Source: Coix lacryma-jobi var. lacryma-jobi
Lineage: Eukaryota > Streptophyta > Magnoliopsida > Poales > Poaceae
NCBI GenBank assembly: GCA_009763385.1
Contig: CM019823.1
Span: 89,787,104-89,851,103 of the forward strand
Reading direction: 5' to 3'
Length of the DNA stretch: 64,000 nucleotides
Numbering within the stretch: position 1 is the stretch's first letter; every line of letters starts with the position of its first letter. Below, piece after piece: positions 20,406 through 32,079 of the stretch. The notes below the pieces were generated by a model. That model was not told where the DNA came from. It searched no databases and was given only the letters and a program-made list of their open reading frames with translations. The position numbers and the translations under genes are program-made.

Positions 20406-20489
20406 GAGGTTCCGGACACTTGTCCCTTTTTATTTCCTCGAGATCTATCTTTTTGAGGTTTCGGACACTTGTCCCTTTTTATTTCCTCG
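20406..20489 (-). repeat. Two-copy 35-bp direct repeat
   Basis: Two near-identical units containing GGACACTTGTCCCTTTTT, 49 bp apart start to start. Also present in F2 (about 43905-43980) and E (about 36655-36740), so it predates their split. The core GGACACTTGTCC is itself an inverted repeat. Confidence 0.8.
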
Positions 20490-21111
20490 GCTCTTTCCTT
20501 TTTTTTATTTTCTCTTTTTTTTAATAGCCACATGCTTCCAACAAACTTATAAGAGGGTAGCAACAAATAATTATGAGCATTTATGCGGAAGATGGATGCA
20601 ATGTGTAAGTGATCTCAATTCAATGGCAAGATAACATCTCACAGGGTCACAAAGCTTAATTTAACTCAATGCAATTATTAGTCATATTCATATTTAGAAA
20701 TCTCTGGAACTTTAGTGTTGTTTAGAACAAGATAATAGCAGCTCAGATCATCACATATCATATCCCAATTACCTAGACCTTAGATCAAGTATTTGCCATC
20801 CATGTATTTAATCTTATTTTATGGCATCATTATTAATGAGGAGAACTCATGCTTTGAAGGCTAGGTACTTGAAAGAAATTAGATAGAGCAACTATTCATC
20901 ATTTCCATGCAAAAGATTAGAGAGAGCGGGTTCTTCTTTGGTCATCAACTTCTTAAAACAAACTAGACACATTATTTTATTTATTTAATCTAACACACTT
21001 TAAGATATAAAATAAAAGATCATAAAAATAGTAGTAATAATAATAATAGACATACCTGAATCGCGAAGATAACGGGGGCGCGTCTCCCCCAAGCTGGTTC
21101 CCTTAATAGCG

Positions 21112-21240
21112 TTGAGCCTTCATGTGTCCATATATTCTTGTCTCTTTTCTTTTTAATTAATGGTGAGCCTTCATGTGCCCATATATTTTTGTTTTTTTCT
21201 TTTTTTAATTAATGGTGAGCCTTCATGTGCTCACATATTT
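21112..21240 (-). repeat. Three-copy repeat around GAGCCTTCATGTG
   Basis: Three units of about 50 bp, each with GAGCCTTCATGTG followed by an AT-rich stretch. F2 has the same near 43140-43260; E has two units near 37325-37395. Confidence 0.8.
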
Positions 21241-22189
21241 TTTGTGTTTTCATTTTGTTTATAGAATGAAAAACTTAAGAGGATAAAGATACTTACGTGG
21301 ATACATGGGGTGCCTTCCCCCAAGCTGAATGTTGACGTAGTCGTTCGATCTTGCAATGTAGCAGACTGGCAGTGGATATGTCCTTCCTCTATTAGAGCTT
21401 TGGTTGATGTTGATGTTTGTTGAGACAGTGCTCCAACAGTGGATGGAGCACTCACTTGCTCGTCAGCTTTTCTTGGCCTTTCAAATCCTGTGAAACTCAA
21501 ATAGACAACAAAACTTGTGGAACGGATTAAGCATTAATGGTTGGCCACTCAAGCCTTAGTTGTCTAGAATTTTAGTAAGATCTCTTTCTCAATATTTTTG
21601 TATTTTATTTTTATGATGCAGGAGAAAATGCACAAGATGAATGCATGCATATTTATTTTTATTATTATTTATTTTTCTGCCACCACGGTGAATATTCCTG
21701 CGGGTTTTTACACGCCATAGAATTATTCACATGGGGCTTTATGGTTTATGATGTAGTGTAACAAATGCAATATTTTTATTTTCTTTTCTAATGCAATGCA
21801 GAAATTAAAATGTGTTGTGAATTAAATATGATGATGCAAGAAATGGTTATGGATTAAATATGAGAAATATGCAGCAAAGTAAATATAAAGGTAACTACCG
21901 ATTTTTACCTTTTGGCGAAGGTTCGGATATTTAGGTCCGACGAACCGGACCTTCCCTTGGTTTACACCTCCCAAGGTATGCCAGACGTTTGGAAAGTTGT
22001 TATTGATTGTACCTGTGAGGTGCAGACTTTTTCATACTTTCTTGGTCTGAGTCTTCACTTCATGTGGTTCACTGTCTTGAGGTTTTTCATCTTTCTTTTC
22101 TGGGACAGTGTTGATAGCTTCTTCTTCGTGATTGGCCTCTCTATTTTTGATAGCTTGTCTTCTTTGGCATTGAGAGCGGTGTCTTTCAC

Positions 22190-22417
22190 TTATGTTCTTC
22201 TTGAGTGCTTCATTGGGCATGTAGTTGATGAAGTTGCATCGTGCTTTTTCTCCAGGAAAGTGAAAATGGATTTCCTCTTGTAAATGATTGCACTTGTAGC
22301 GTAGAGGAATGGTCTTCCTAGGATGAGGTGGACATCATCGTTTTCTCCTATGTCGAAGATCAAGAAGTCTATGGGGACTTCATGACCTCTAATTTTGACT
22401 ACGACGTCTTCCATCAT
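22190..22417 (-). pseudogene. Protease fragment in F1
   Basis: 75 residues, beginning MMEDVVVKIRGHEVPIDFLI and containing LILGRPFLYATS. This resembles the C-terminal half of a gypsy retropepsin (hydrophobic-ILGRPFL motif) fused to a short tail. The active-site DSG half is missing, so it cannot act as a protease. It is the only recognisable trace of a polyprotein in the element. F2 has the same at 41953-42180 and E has a version with a 2-bp deletion near 57240-57320. Confidence 0.6.
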
Positions 22418-25400
22418 TCCTTCTTGTTTATGCCTCTTGATATGGTGTCACTCTTGTTCTTCGTTCGTCCAGCAGTTTGAAATGAAGCGTTAATTATTGA
22501 AGCTGGCAGCATCTTGCTCAGTGTTCATGTTCTTGTAGATCTAGGATCTTCACTCTGTAGAATTTAGGAGTTGCCAAACTTCGCCCTGTTTGCTCAAGAG
22601 TGTATCCTGCTCAAAAAGACAAGGTAGAGATCAAGTGCATGGGCTCTGTTGGTGGAAAAACACCAACAGAACCAAAAGTTTGTTTATTCCCCTCTAACCT
22701 TGGGCACATTGCACAAGACAAACTTGTTGTTTATGTGTTATATTCAATTTTAACATGAGTGATAGGATCAGAGGATGAGCATGAAAGTAGCATCTTAAAA
22801 TATTTAACAGATCAAATTACTTAACCCAAGGAAGGATAATCTATGCATAAAGTGTCGATCTTTTCATGATTAAGATATATCATCTTCCAAAGGTTAGATG
22901 CACAACATTTTAGCTCATGTAGTCAAGACAGTGAGATTCAAGAGAGTAAAGCTAGGAACAAAGATCAAAGGACTAAACATGTTGAGTTGATTAGGTTGGA
23001 TCAAGTGAGGTGCAACTTAAACATGTTTTGTTCTTTATCTATGTTCATACTAGAATCAAGAAGAAGCTTTTAAAGTGATGGTTACTTACCTTGAAATGTT
23101 ACTTTGTCATTGAAGAGTGATGTGTCGAACCACCTTGTGGAAGCTTCTCTTGTCTAGCTGGCTTGTCTTCTCTTGTTTGTCTCACAGCATGCTTGAGAGG
23201 AGGAAGATCACAGTGGAATCATCTTTAGAGGTATCGACCTTCCTTCTCTTGTGTCGACTTATCAGTGAAGGCGCATTGTTCCTCGAGTATGCTGACTAGG
23301 ATCCTCTCTCTTTCTTGTACTTTGAGGATGTAGGGACAGTTCCGTATTCTTCTCTTGTCAACCATTCTTGTTTTCCTTTATTGGGTTGGCAAGAGACTTG
23401 AATTTAGAGCTGTTACTCGAGTGCCTCCATGACAGTCTTTTGTCTTGTAATGTCACAACTGAGACTTGTCCTCTCAACAGTGTCTAGATGATGGAGATCT
23501 TATCGGCTGTTCTTCTTGATTTACTGGCTCAGGTATTATCTCTCCATCTTCTAACTCATGTGGTGCAGTGGCTTCATCCTTCATGATGCCCTCCTCAATT
23601 CTTGGCAGTTGGTTCTCCCTTCGACGTCTTCTCTTGGTTCTCTTTGGCTGCTCATAAGTGATGTAGATGTTGAAGGTGTAGCGAAAAATCCAAAAGTTGA
23701 CTTCTCCAGGTCCGATAAAGATGATAACATTGATGTTGTTTAAGAACAATCTTCCAAGAGTGAGTGGTGGATCATATTCTTCTTCTCGGCTGGGACAGCA
23801 TCTAGTGGTTTGTACTGATCAAAGTGATAGGTATGAGATCAATATGTCTTGAAGCTGGTTTCTCCTTCCTCCCTTTGATTGTCAAACACATCTAGACAAC
23901 GGAATTGTCTCTCCCAGGCTGGCTTGTGATGTAGATGGACTCCCAACAGCATGTTTATGTGTTTGACTTGTAGATCTTGCTATTGTTGTAGTGGTACCAT
24001 CTTGTCTCCCAAGCTAGCTCTTGATTAGAAAAGAGGATAACTTCCCACTTCTTATATTGATGTCTTGGGCAATGATGGTTGCAGGCATAGGTTGTCTCAT
24101 ACGAGGTAAGTTGCATCATGTTTGTCATCAGCGCCCAAGCAAGACTCAAAGCTAGGCTAGCACCTTTTGTGATCTGAGAGTAGGTTTGTGTGTCTATGGT
24201 TTGAGTTTTGGATCTTCAATGTTCACACCAAACCATGGATGAGAAAAATTTCTCTCCTGCATAATGTTAGTGGACATATACCCGAAGGATTGCAAGAATT
24301 TTAAGCATGGGTTGTTATCCATAACTTATGTATTTTGCATCTATGCTAATAAAAAGATGTTTTGAGGATTGTTTTAGCATAGACTATTATGTGTTGGCTG
24401 CACTTTAACATGATTCAAGACAAAAGATAACTTGCAGTAGAAGACAAAATAAATAAACTTTGATACTCACAGTTCTTTCATCCATGATGAATGAGCTGAG
24501 TCTTCATTGTGCAAAGTTGTTTGAAGTTCATGTGTCTCTTCATCTCCAGCGTGAGTTCATCTCCAGACTTTCCCGAATTGATATTGAAAGTTTCCCTGTA
24601 GGGTTAGTCTAACAAAATATCTAATATCCACTATAGCATACTATCGGCTCAAAAATCAACCTAGACACCACGTCTAATTTGATCTAGGAAGGCATTTTAA
24701 CCTAAGCACCATACTTAATTTAAAAGCCTTTAGAGGTAAAATCAGCACACTTTTTAGCTCAAGAATTAAAATAGACTCCATGTCTTACTTTAATTCATGA
24801 AAACAGTTAAACTAAGCTCCATGCCTAATTTAAAAGGTGTATGATAATACTTCAAAACCAAAGAATATACTATAGAAAATAAAGATAACATGAAAGCATT
24901 GTAGAGATTTATTCAGATGGCGACGAAAAAGTATGATTAGTATATGAGCATACCCTAAAGGTAAGGACAACCAACATAGCAACATGGCAAGAAATATTCT
25001 TAGAAAGTCTATTCCCCAAGCTTGGATTTTGCACAAATCAAGATTGGATGAATGTAATTCAATGTTGCATGATGATTGGTGGGACATACCTTGTGTTTGT
25101 TGTTCTTTCGTTCTTTTCTGCTCCATACCTGGAAAGGTTAGTGACAAGAATACCTGAAGGAATATTTTCAAAATTATATTTTTATGCTCATTACAAGGAC
25201 AGTGCAGCAGAAAGGTAGGCATAGCTCATAACCAGGCATTATGATGGGGTATAAGGATTCTACTAGTTATAGCTTGCTCATGGGGTAGTGATAGATAAGA
25301 GTGGAATTCAAAAACAACATTCATAAGAATGAAAACAAAAATAATGAAAAGACTGGGACAAAAGGAAAAGATAAAAGTATGATTACAAGGTTAAACTAAG

Positions 25401-25420
25401 ACTTAAGATGATCTACCGTT

Positions 25421-25437
25421 CCCCGGCAACGGCGCCA
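25421..25437 (-). other. F1 primer binding site (tRNA-Asp)
   Basis: CCCCGGCAACGGCGCCA on the plus strand, which equals the 3' end of plant tRNA-Asp(GTC). In element sense it is TGGCGCCGTTGCCGGGG, eight bases inside the 5' LTR. Confidence 0.88.
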
Positions 25438-25445
25438 GAAATGCT

Positions 25446-26079
25446 TGTTGGTATATATTAACGCACACTCTACTTTATCCGCAAGCGCACAGATAAGATC
25501 TACCGATGTATCACTTCACCGGAGTAACCCAGTTTTAATATCGAACCCAAAGGAACGGATAGTGTTAAGTCTTAAATTCTAACCCCTGAGTAGCTAACAA
25601 GGACGAAGAATCTGGAAGTAAAGAGGGGATCACTAAGGTTGTATAATTCCAATTTAAGAGTGATATGTTTGCATTATTCTTAGTGGGGAAGTTGCCATAA
25701 AAGGTCACGAACAGAGTATGAATCTTTTATGCAAATGTATAATCCTACCGAGCCTACACACGGGTAAGTGGACTATAGAAGAATCAACAAGGCTATAAGA
25801 GTCACCCTTGCGAACAACCACTACTACCGGTGTTATAGGAGGCATATATGAGCTATCAAGCCTAAGCACCACGCTTACACTATCCAACTACTCTAACTCT
25901 AGAATGACTAGAATTAAAGTACTCAAAAGAGAGTCATAAACCTTAAGAATAATAAGAGCAATGGCTCAAACTTAAATATAGACGTTGATTACCGAAACAA
26001 TCGTTGAAGTTGATGATGAACTTGAATCCACAGGTACAAGATGAAGAAGTGGATCCGATAGGCCGGAGCTCCTTCTTGA

Positions 26080-26121
<42 letters not shown>

Positions 26122-26780
26122 AGTTCTAATATAAGACTAGGTTCTAAACCTAAACTAGAGGGGTAACTAGTCTTCTACTTGATAGCTGGCTCTTGATTAC
26201 AACTAGATGAACTAGATCTAATTCTAGATGAACTAGAAGAGATTCATCTAGAGGGACCTCTACTTCTAATTGAAACCCTAGTTTCTGATGTGGAGATGAA
26301 TAATGAAGATGGAGATGCCTGGAGAGGGGGGTCTGGGGCTGCTTATATAGCCCTGAGGGATCAACCGCGGCCGTTGGATCAAACCGACTTAAGGTACGGC
26401 TAAGATGCATCCTAGAGGTCGGTGGAGGAAGCTTGCAGAAGACGGAGACCAGCGGGCCCAGGGGGGGACCGACTGGTGGGTCCAGGGGACCGGTCGGTCC
26501 CACCTGGAGGTGGACCGCGGTGCCCTTTCTCGTGGTGTCTCTATATGTTCTCTGGACTCTTCTAGAAGTATCCCGACGTGGCGGTTGCGTTATCTCCCGA
26601 CGGTTTCCTTCTATGGGAAGCTATCGGTGCCGATTTCCTGGTTTAGTCCCTGCACAATCATAACTCACCAAAACTCGTGGAATATTGTCAGTTGAAACCC
26701 TAAACCTTTGTTGGTGATCAAATTCTTGCCCTTTTCATATTTATTTATCCTTTAATTTTGATAGATAACCAGCGTCAACA
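25446..26780 (-). repeat. F1 5' LTR
   Basis: Read on the minus strand TGTTGACGCTGG...ATACCAACA, 1335 bp. TATA box at 26341-26350 (plus-strand GCTTATATAG). It has the longest CT microsatellite of the four F LTRs (about 26087-26118). Confidence 0.92.
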
Positions 26781-27587
26781 GCCTCAAAACCGGGGGGGAG
26801 GTCCGTGAAAAGGACGAGCAGAGCGTTGGCGGCACGTGGCGGCAATCGGTGAGGTCGCGTCGAGGCGAAGCTACCAGTTGTGCGGGCGTGGCCGTCGGAT
26901 CACCATCTACCTCGAGTTGGTCAGGAATACCCTTAGGGTTAGCCTGCTCGCTCATTAGTTGTAAGGGTAGAAGGGGAATAATTGTATTAGGCTATATAAG
27001 GAGAGGCCACCCCTCCCTCCAAACTATCTCAGCCATTGCTATTTTCATTCTAGGGTTTTCCTCTCTCCCATTCCCTGTTGTAGCTACTGAGATCCGCAGA
27101 GACGGTGAACAATACCTCTGTGTATTTGGGTTTTGCGGAAACAGGACCGGATTCCCGTTGTCTCCTTGTGGGGATGAATTTCGGCTGGCAATTCGTGGTC
27201 TTGATTCGCGTTTTGAACTTGTTCTTCGCGTTCTTCATTTCTCCACAATTTTCCCGTCACTCGATCTCCCTCCACGCTTTGTCTTTTTCGAATCCACTTG
27301 AATCAACTTGTTCTTTGATGTGAGGAGAACATTTCCACCGAAGGAATTCTACCCTCACGAACAAGTAGTTCGGGTCGATTCAAGTTTCGTGGCAACTTTT
27401 TCGTTCCTACACCTTCCCCTTCGATTCCCCGTTGATTGAGTCAATTTGAGAAGATGATTTCTTGGGGATAGTCTTCTAACTATCTTGTGATCATTTGTTC
27501 CAAGTTTGGGATCAAGGAATTTCGTTTTGATTTGAATTTGAGGAGATTTGGTGAAGTGGCGATTGAAATCGCCTTCACTGGACGTTG

Positions 27588-27850
27588 GCGGACAGTCCGC
27601 GGCATGACTCGCGGACAGTCCGCGCATTGGGCGTGAGCCAGACCAGTGGCTTCTCACTCCTGCGTTCAGAGGGTCAGGACACCGGCAGACAGTCCGCAGT
27701 GCTAGGTCGCGGACCGTCCGGGCCTGAGCAGAACGAGTTCAGCAGCAGTGTTGTTTCTGCATTTTGACCGGCGGACAGTCCGCCAGGGAACCGCGGACAG
27801 TCCGCCCCTGGCGCGGACAGTCCGGGACTGGGAGTCCGGACAGTCCGGGA
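27588..27850 (+). repeat. GCGGACAGTCCGC palindrome array
   Basis: At least eight copies of CGGACAGTCCG, most in the 13-bp palindrome GCGGACAGTCCGC, between the TATA box and the LTR end. This is the same repeat class as solo LTR G and copia B. Confidence 0.85.
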
Positions 27851-28048
27851 TTTGGCTGAAGGTTGCGTTTTAGTGTGTTTGCTCTCCCGGCTCTTCCGCT
27901 TGGTTTTCGAACTTCTCGTTTGGCCCTAGGGTTCACCAAGGAATCTCTCTAGGTATCTTTGCTACTCGTTAGCATCGGTATTTGGAGATTTCCTGACGTA
28001 GCCGTTCATCTATGTTTGGGAGTCAGTTTTTGGGGTTGAACTTGAGCC

Positions 28049-28053
28049 GGAGT
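28049..28053. repeat. Target site duplication of solo LTR G (GGAGT)
   Basis: GGAGT here and at 30135-30139; the host LTR is continuous across the site when compared with copia B. Confidence 0.9.
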
Positions 28054-30134
28054 TGAAGGACCGAGAAAGCACTAGCAAGGCGACCAGAGGGGGGGGTGAA
28101 TGGGAGCTCAAAAATTTCTCTCGAAACTTTGGCCAAATGTCCCAAAATCAACCTCGAGAAAATGCGACTGAAACCGTGATGCCCACGACCCTTGGAAGAG
28201 GGTGGATGATCCCTAGGATCACAGCGAGGCACCACAAGAAGATAGCAAAGCAAACGCCAAAAACACCGGCTCGAACACAACCCCAAAAGCCAAGTCCTGA
28301 ACGTAGATAGACGGCTACGTCGAGAAACTCCTAAATACCTACGCTAACAAGTAGCAAAGATACCTAGAGAGGTTCCTTGGTCAACTCTAGGGCCAAACGA
28401 GAAGTCCGGAAACCAAACAAACAAGCCGGGAGAGCAAACGCACTAAACCGGAAGACACAGCCAAATCCCGGACTGTCCGCTGGTACGGTCCCGGACTGTC
28501 CGCAGTAGTGCCGGACTGTACGCGGGCGAGTGGCGGACTGTCCGTCGGCAAAACTCGCCAAACAGCAAGGTTGTTGCAAAGTCCCTGGACGTTCCCGGAC
28601 TATCCGCCAAACACAATGGCAGACTGTCCGCCGGTCAAGTTTCAGCACTGTTCACCGGGACACGCAGCCACTGCTCGGCTGAATCCCGATGCGCGGACTG
28701 TCCACGCCCTGAGTGGCGGACTGTCCGCGGTCACTCAGGGAGGGCGATTTTATTCGCCCTTCACCCAAATCAATCCCAAATCGATTCAAATCAAAATCCC
28801 ACATTCCCAAACTTGGAGAGGATGATCACGGAGTAGTTAGGAGACTATCCCCAAGAAATCATCCGCTCAAACCAACTCAAACACCGGGAAATCGAAAGGG
28901 GAGGAGTATGAACGAAAAAGCGCCACGAAAACGAAATCAACCCGATCTACTTGTTCGTAAGGAGATAGATAAATTCCTTCGGTGGAAATGATCTCCTTTC
29001 AAATATGAACAAATTGATTCAAACGGATTTCGCAAAGACACACTAGAGAGGGAGATCGAGTGACGGGAAAATCATGGAGAAACGAAGAACGTGAAGAACA
29101 CGAATCAAAACGCGAATCAACACATCGATCTGCAACTGTGTGGCTACCACACGCTACAACAGTGTGATTACGGCCTCACTTCCTCAAAATCTCCAGTACA
29201 CAGAGGTATGGTTCTCTGCGGATCTCAGCTAGCTACAGCAGGGGATTGGGAGAGTAGGAAACCCTAGAAGCCAAGAGCAAATGACAGGATGACTAACTGA
29301 GATGAATGGGGAGGTGAGTGTCTCCCCCTATTTATCCTAATTCTAACCTATTCCTAATTCCCACTCTACCCCTAACTACTTACAGAGCGAACCAGCTAAA
29401 CCCTAAGGTTATTCTGGACCAACTCGGTGGTAGGTGGATCCGACGGCCACGCCCGCACAACTCGTAGCGTTGCCTCGACGCAACCTCCCGATTGCCGCCA
29501 TGTGCCGCCCTCGCTCTGCACCCCCGGTTTTGTGGCCCAAACCGGGGAAACCAGCCTTTTCCAGCCAACCCCCGGTTTTGAGGCCCAAACCGGGAAACCA
29601 GCCCACCAAGCATCTGAGTTTTGAGGCCAAACTCAGCAAACCCTCAGCGCCCAGGATTTGAGGCCCAAACTCGGAAACCCTCAGCCCGAGTTTTGTGGCC
29701 AAACTCAGAAACCATCCACGCCCAGATTTTGAGGCCCAAACCTGGAAACCGTCCACCCGATGGTTTTTCCCTGGCTCTACCACCAAACCGACGTCGTAGA
29801 TGGGATGCACCTCTCGTGCACCCCGTCCACCGACACGTGTCCCCAAGTCCACGACTCAGGCAACACATGACCGTAAGTCTTCACTTGTAGCTGCCACAGG
29901 CTGCCAGCCACCACAGCTGATCCTCGGGCCTCTGGTCCCTCAGTCCAAGCCTCACGTCCGCCCTCCGCCACTCCCGGTCCATCAGCACGGCACGTCTCTA
30001 CTTGACCTTCACCACGCCTTTGATCACTGCATCCGTGCTCGACACCTGCACAACACAAGCCAAAGAACATGCGCATCATCCCAGTTGACAATCACTCATC
30101 ACTCAGAGACCCGGCATACACCCATGTATCCGCA
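28054..30134 (-). mobile_element. Solo LTR G, copia SIRE type
   Basis: A 2081-bp LTR, minus strand, with ends TGCGGATACATGGG and CGGTCCTTCA and a perfect 5-bp duplication but no internal region. Solo LTRs arise by recombination between the two LTRs of one element. Its U3 (about 29395-30134, hairpin array included) is nearly identical to element A, whereas its leader part (28470-28735) carries the CGGACTGTCCG palindrome class, so it is a mosaic of the two LTR types. Confidence 0.93.
28470..28735 (-). repeat. CGGACTGTCCG palindrome array in G
   Basis: Eight or more copies of GGACTGTCCG, several diverged by one base, between the TATA region and the LTR end. In element sense they read CGGACAGTCCG, as in the A-prime LTR. 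Confidence 0.83.
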
Positions 30135-30335
30135 GGAGTTTTTGGGTTTTGACTCGCTCTCGTTTGGTGGTGCCTCGCTGTGATCCTAGGGATCATCCAC
30201 CCTCTTCCAAGGGTCGTGGGCATCACGTTTCGATCGAAGCTTTTGGGAGTTGATTTTTGAGACAGAGGCCAAAGTTTTGAGAGAAATTTTTAGGCTCCCA
30301 TTTGGTCGCTTTCTGGTAGAGTTCTCGGTCCTTCA
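30135..30335 (+). repeat. A-prime 3' LTR, last piece
   Basis: Continues the LTR from the GGAGT duplication to the end TCGGTCCTTCA. The three pieces without the inserts total about the same length as the full A LTR. The sequence after it is coding DNA of copia D on the opposite strand. Confidence 0.87.
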
Positions 30336-32079
30336 GGAGTTGATGGAGCCAGGAAGCTTCAACAACGCCATTTGCAACAACACGGTACTCGGCCTCGGCA
30401 CTGGAGCGTGAGATGGTGGGCTGACGTTTGGAGGACCAGGAGACGAGACTGCCGCCGAGAAAAACTGCATAACTAGAGGTGGAGCGACGGGTGTCTGGAC
30501 AGCCATCCCAATCGGCGTCGGTGTAGACGACGAGCTGAGATGGGGATGTTCTCGGAATGACCAGACCATAGTCAAATGTCCCCTGGAGGTAGCGCAGAAT
30601 TCTTTTGGAAGCAACAAGATGAATGTCCCGAGAGTCGTGCATGTAGAGGCAAACTTGCTGGACAACATATGCGATGTCCGGCCTGGTGAAGGTCAAGTAC
30701 TGGAGGGCCCCTCCGAAGCTGCGATATGCTGTTGGATCAGCAACAGCAGGGCCATCAGATGCAGAGATCTTGGAACAAGTGTCGACCGGGGTAGAGCAGG
30801 GCTTGCAATTGCTCATGCCATGTCGGGCTATGATGTCCAGAGCATACTGTCGCTGAGAGAGAAAGAGGGAGTCACCCTGCTACTCAACTGCCATGCCCAG
30901 GAAGTGGTGAAGAGGACCAAGATCTTTGATAGCGAATTCCTTTTTCAGAGCCTCAATGACACGGTGAAGAAGCTGTTGTGAGGAGGCAGTCAAAACGATG
31001 TCATCCACATAGAGGAGCAAGTAAACAGTCTCAACAGCATGGTGGAAGATGAATAATGATGTATCTGACCGTGCTTCAGTGAAACCCAGGGAGAGCAGAT
31101 GAGAGGCAAACCGACTGTGCCATGCACGTGGCGCCTGTTTGAGTCCGTGCAGAGACCTGTTGAGCTTGCACACATGATCAGCATGAGTGGTGTCGGCAAA
31201 ACCAGTGGGCTGAGAGCGGTAGACAGTCTCGGATAACGTCCCGTGGAGAAAAGTGTTCTTCACATCAAGTTGATGGATTGGCCAATGCCGAGAGTGAGCC
31301 AAAGTCAGAACTGTACGAATAGTTGCTGGTTTGACCACGGGGCTGAAAGTTTCATCGTAATCAACACTGGGACGTTGGGTAAAGCCACAGAGAACCCATC
31401 GAGCCTTGTATCGGTCCAAAGACCCGTCAACACGCAGTTTGTGCTTGAAAATCCATTTGCTGGTGACTATATTTGTTGTGCTGGGTCGGGGAACAAGATC
31501 TAAGGTGTGATTGTCCATAAGAGCAGCATATTCTTCTTCCATGGCCTGGCACCAATGAGGATCAATGAGGGCATCGCGGCAAGTCCTCAGAACTGGGAAG
31601 AGAGCCTCAGCTTGGAGGCCAAGGCGAAGTTGATGGAACCCAGCCTTTCCACGAGTTGTCATGTCGTGGTTGTTGACAATTGGTGGAATGGGGACAGCAC
31701 CAGCAGGAGGGTCATTCTTGATGAAGCGTGGCGAGAAAGGGATGATGCCAGACCGGCATGGGGGCGCGGTAGGTGCTGGTGAAACAGGCGTAACTGGAGG
31801 AGTGCGTCGCGTGTAGACGTGGACGATTGGTGGCCGCTGTGGTAGCACTGGCTGAGGCACCAGCCCCTGAGGTGCCAGTGACTGGGGCACCAGCCCCTGA
31901 GCCAGTGGGACGACGTGCTCTTGCAGTTGAGGCGCTCGGGGCGCCAGAACTGGAGGCGCCTGGGGAGCAGGTGGCCCCGGGGGCATCTCTGGCAGCCGCA
32001 CGGGCGCCCTGGGAGCCAGGGGCATCTGCAGGGGTATGGCCTGGATGTCCTCCTGGAGTGGCAGGGGTGCTTGGAGCAC
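30336..32079 (-). pseudogene. pol: Element D reverse transcriptase and RNase H
   Basis: A Pro/Ala-rich linker is followed by RT (SKWIFKHKLRVDGSLDRYKA, LDVKNTFLHG, GLKQAPRAWH, YVDDIVLTAS) and RNase H (YTDADWDGC, SSAEAEYR), all in one frame except a TAG at 30880-30882 just after LGMAVE. The frame then resumes as MSNCKPCSTPVDT. The C-terminal ~60 residues of RNase H are missing; after WLHQLL the frame runs into the antisense of the A-prime LTR end. Confidence 0.92.

Larger units (their letters stand above)
19950..25420 (-). other. F1 internal region, mostly non-coding
   Basis: About 5.5 kb, AT-rich, with only short frames. Notable parts are a 35-bp repeat present twice (20406-20440 and 20455-20489), a three-fold repeat around GAGCCTTCATGTG (21112-21240), and the protease shred at 22190-22417. 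The other short frames are unlike any protein I recognise. Confidence 0.75.
18614..26780 (-). mobile_element. Non-autonomous Ty3/gypsy element F1
   Basis: 8.2 kb on the minus strand, with LTRs 18614-19935 and 25446-26780, a tRNA-Asp primer site, a polypurine tract and a perfect 5-bp duplication. The LTRs are about 96-97% alike by eye. The 5.5 kb interior has no gag or pol apart from a protease shred, so it should depend on proteins of a related autonomous gypsy element. The primer site is typical of the Athila/Tat side of Ty3/gypsy; the exact family is not recognised. A near-identical copy, F2, lies at 37600-56339 in the opposite orientation. Confidence 0.92.
26781..28053 (+). repeat. A-prime 3' LTR, second piece
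   Basis: Resumes at the GCCTC duplication with AAAACCGGGG, the other arm of the interrupted hairpin, then runs through TATA box CTATATAAG (26992-27000). Downstream it carries a GCGGACAGTCCGC palindrome array (27588-27850), not the ACCGGACGC class of element A. It is cut at 28053 by solo LTR G. Confidence 0.85.
14905..30335 (+). mobile_element. Copia A-prime, 3' half, interrupted by F1 and G
   Basis: A second, more diverged copy of the A family. It starts in the pol linker just upstream of RT, exactly where A inserted, and runs through RNase H, the 3' untranslated region, the polypurine tract and a 3' LTR in three pieces (18057-18613, 26781-28053, 30135-30335, about 2.0 kb in total). Its 5' half should lie left of element A but is missing, so a deletion has removed it together with the start of A's 5' LTR. 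Its right flank is RNase H of copia D, so A-prime had inserted into D. Confidence 0.82.

Noticed and set aside
23474..23749. 91-residue basic frame in F1 (also at 40616-40891 in F2) as a possible gene
   Set aside because: It is broken in the related element E (58122-58358), has no recognisable domain, and F1 and F2 are too similar for conservation to mean much.
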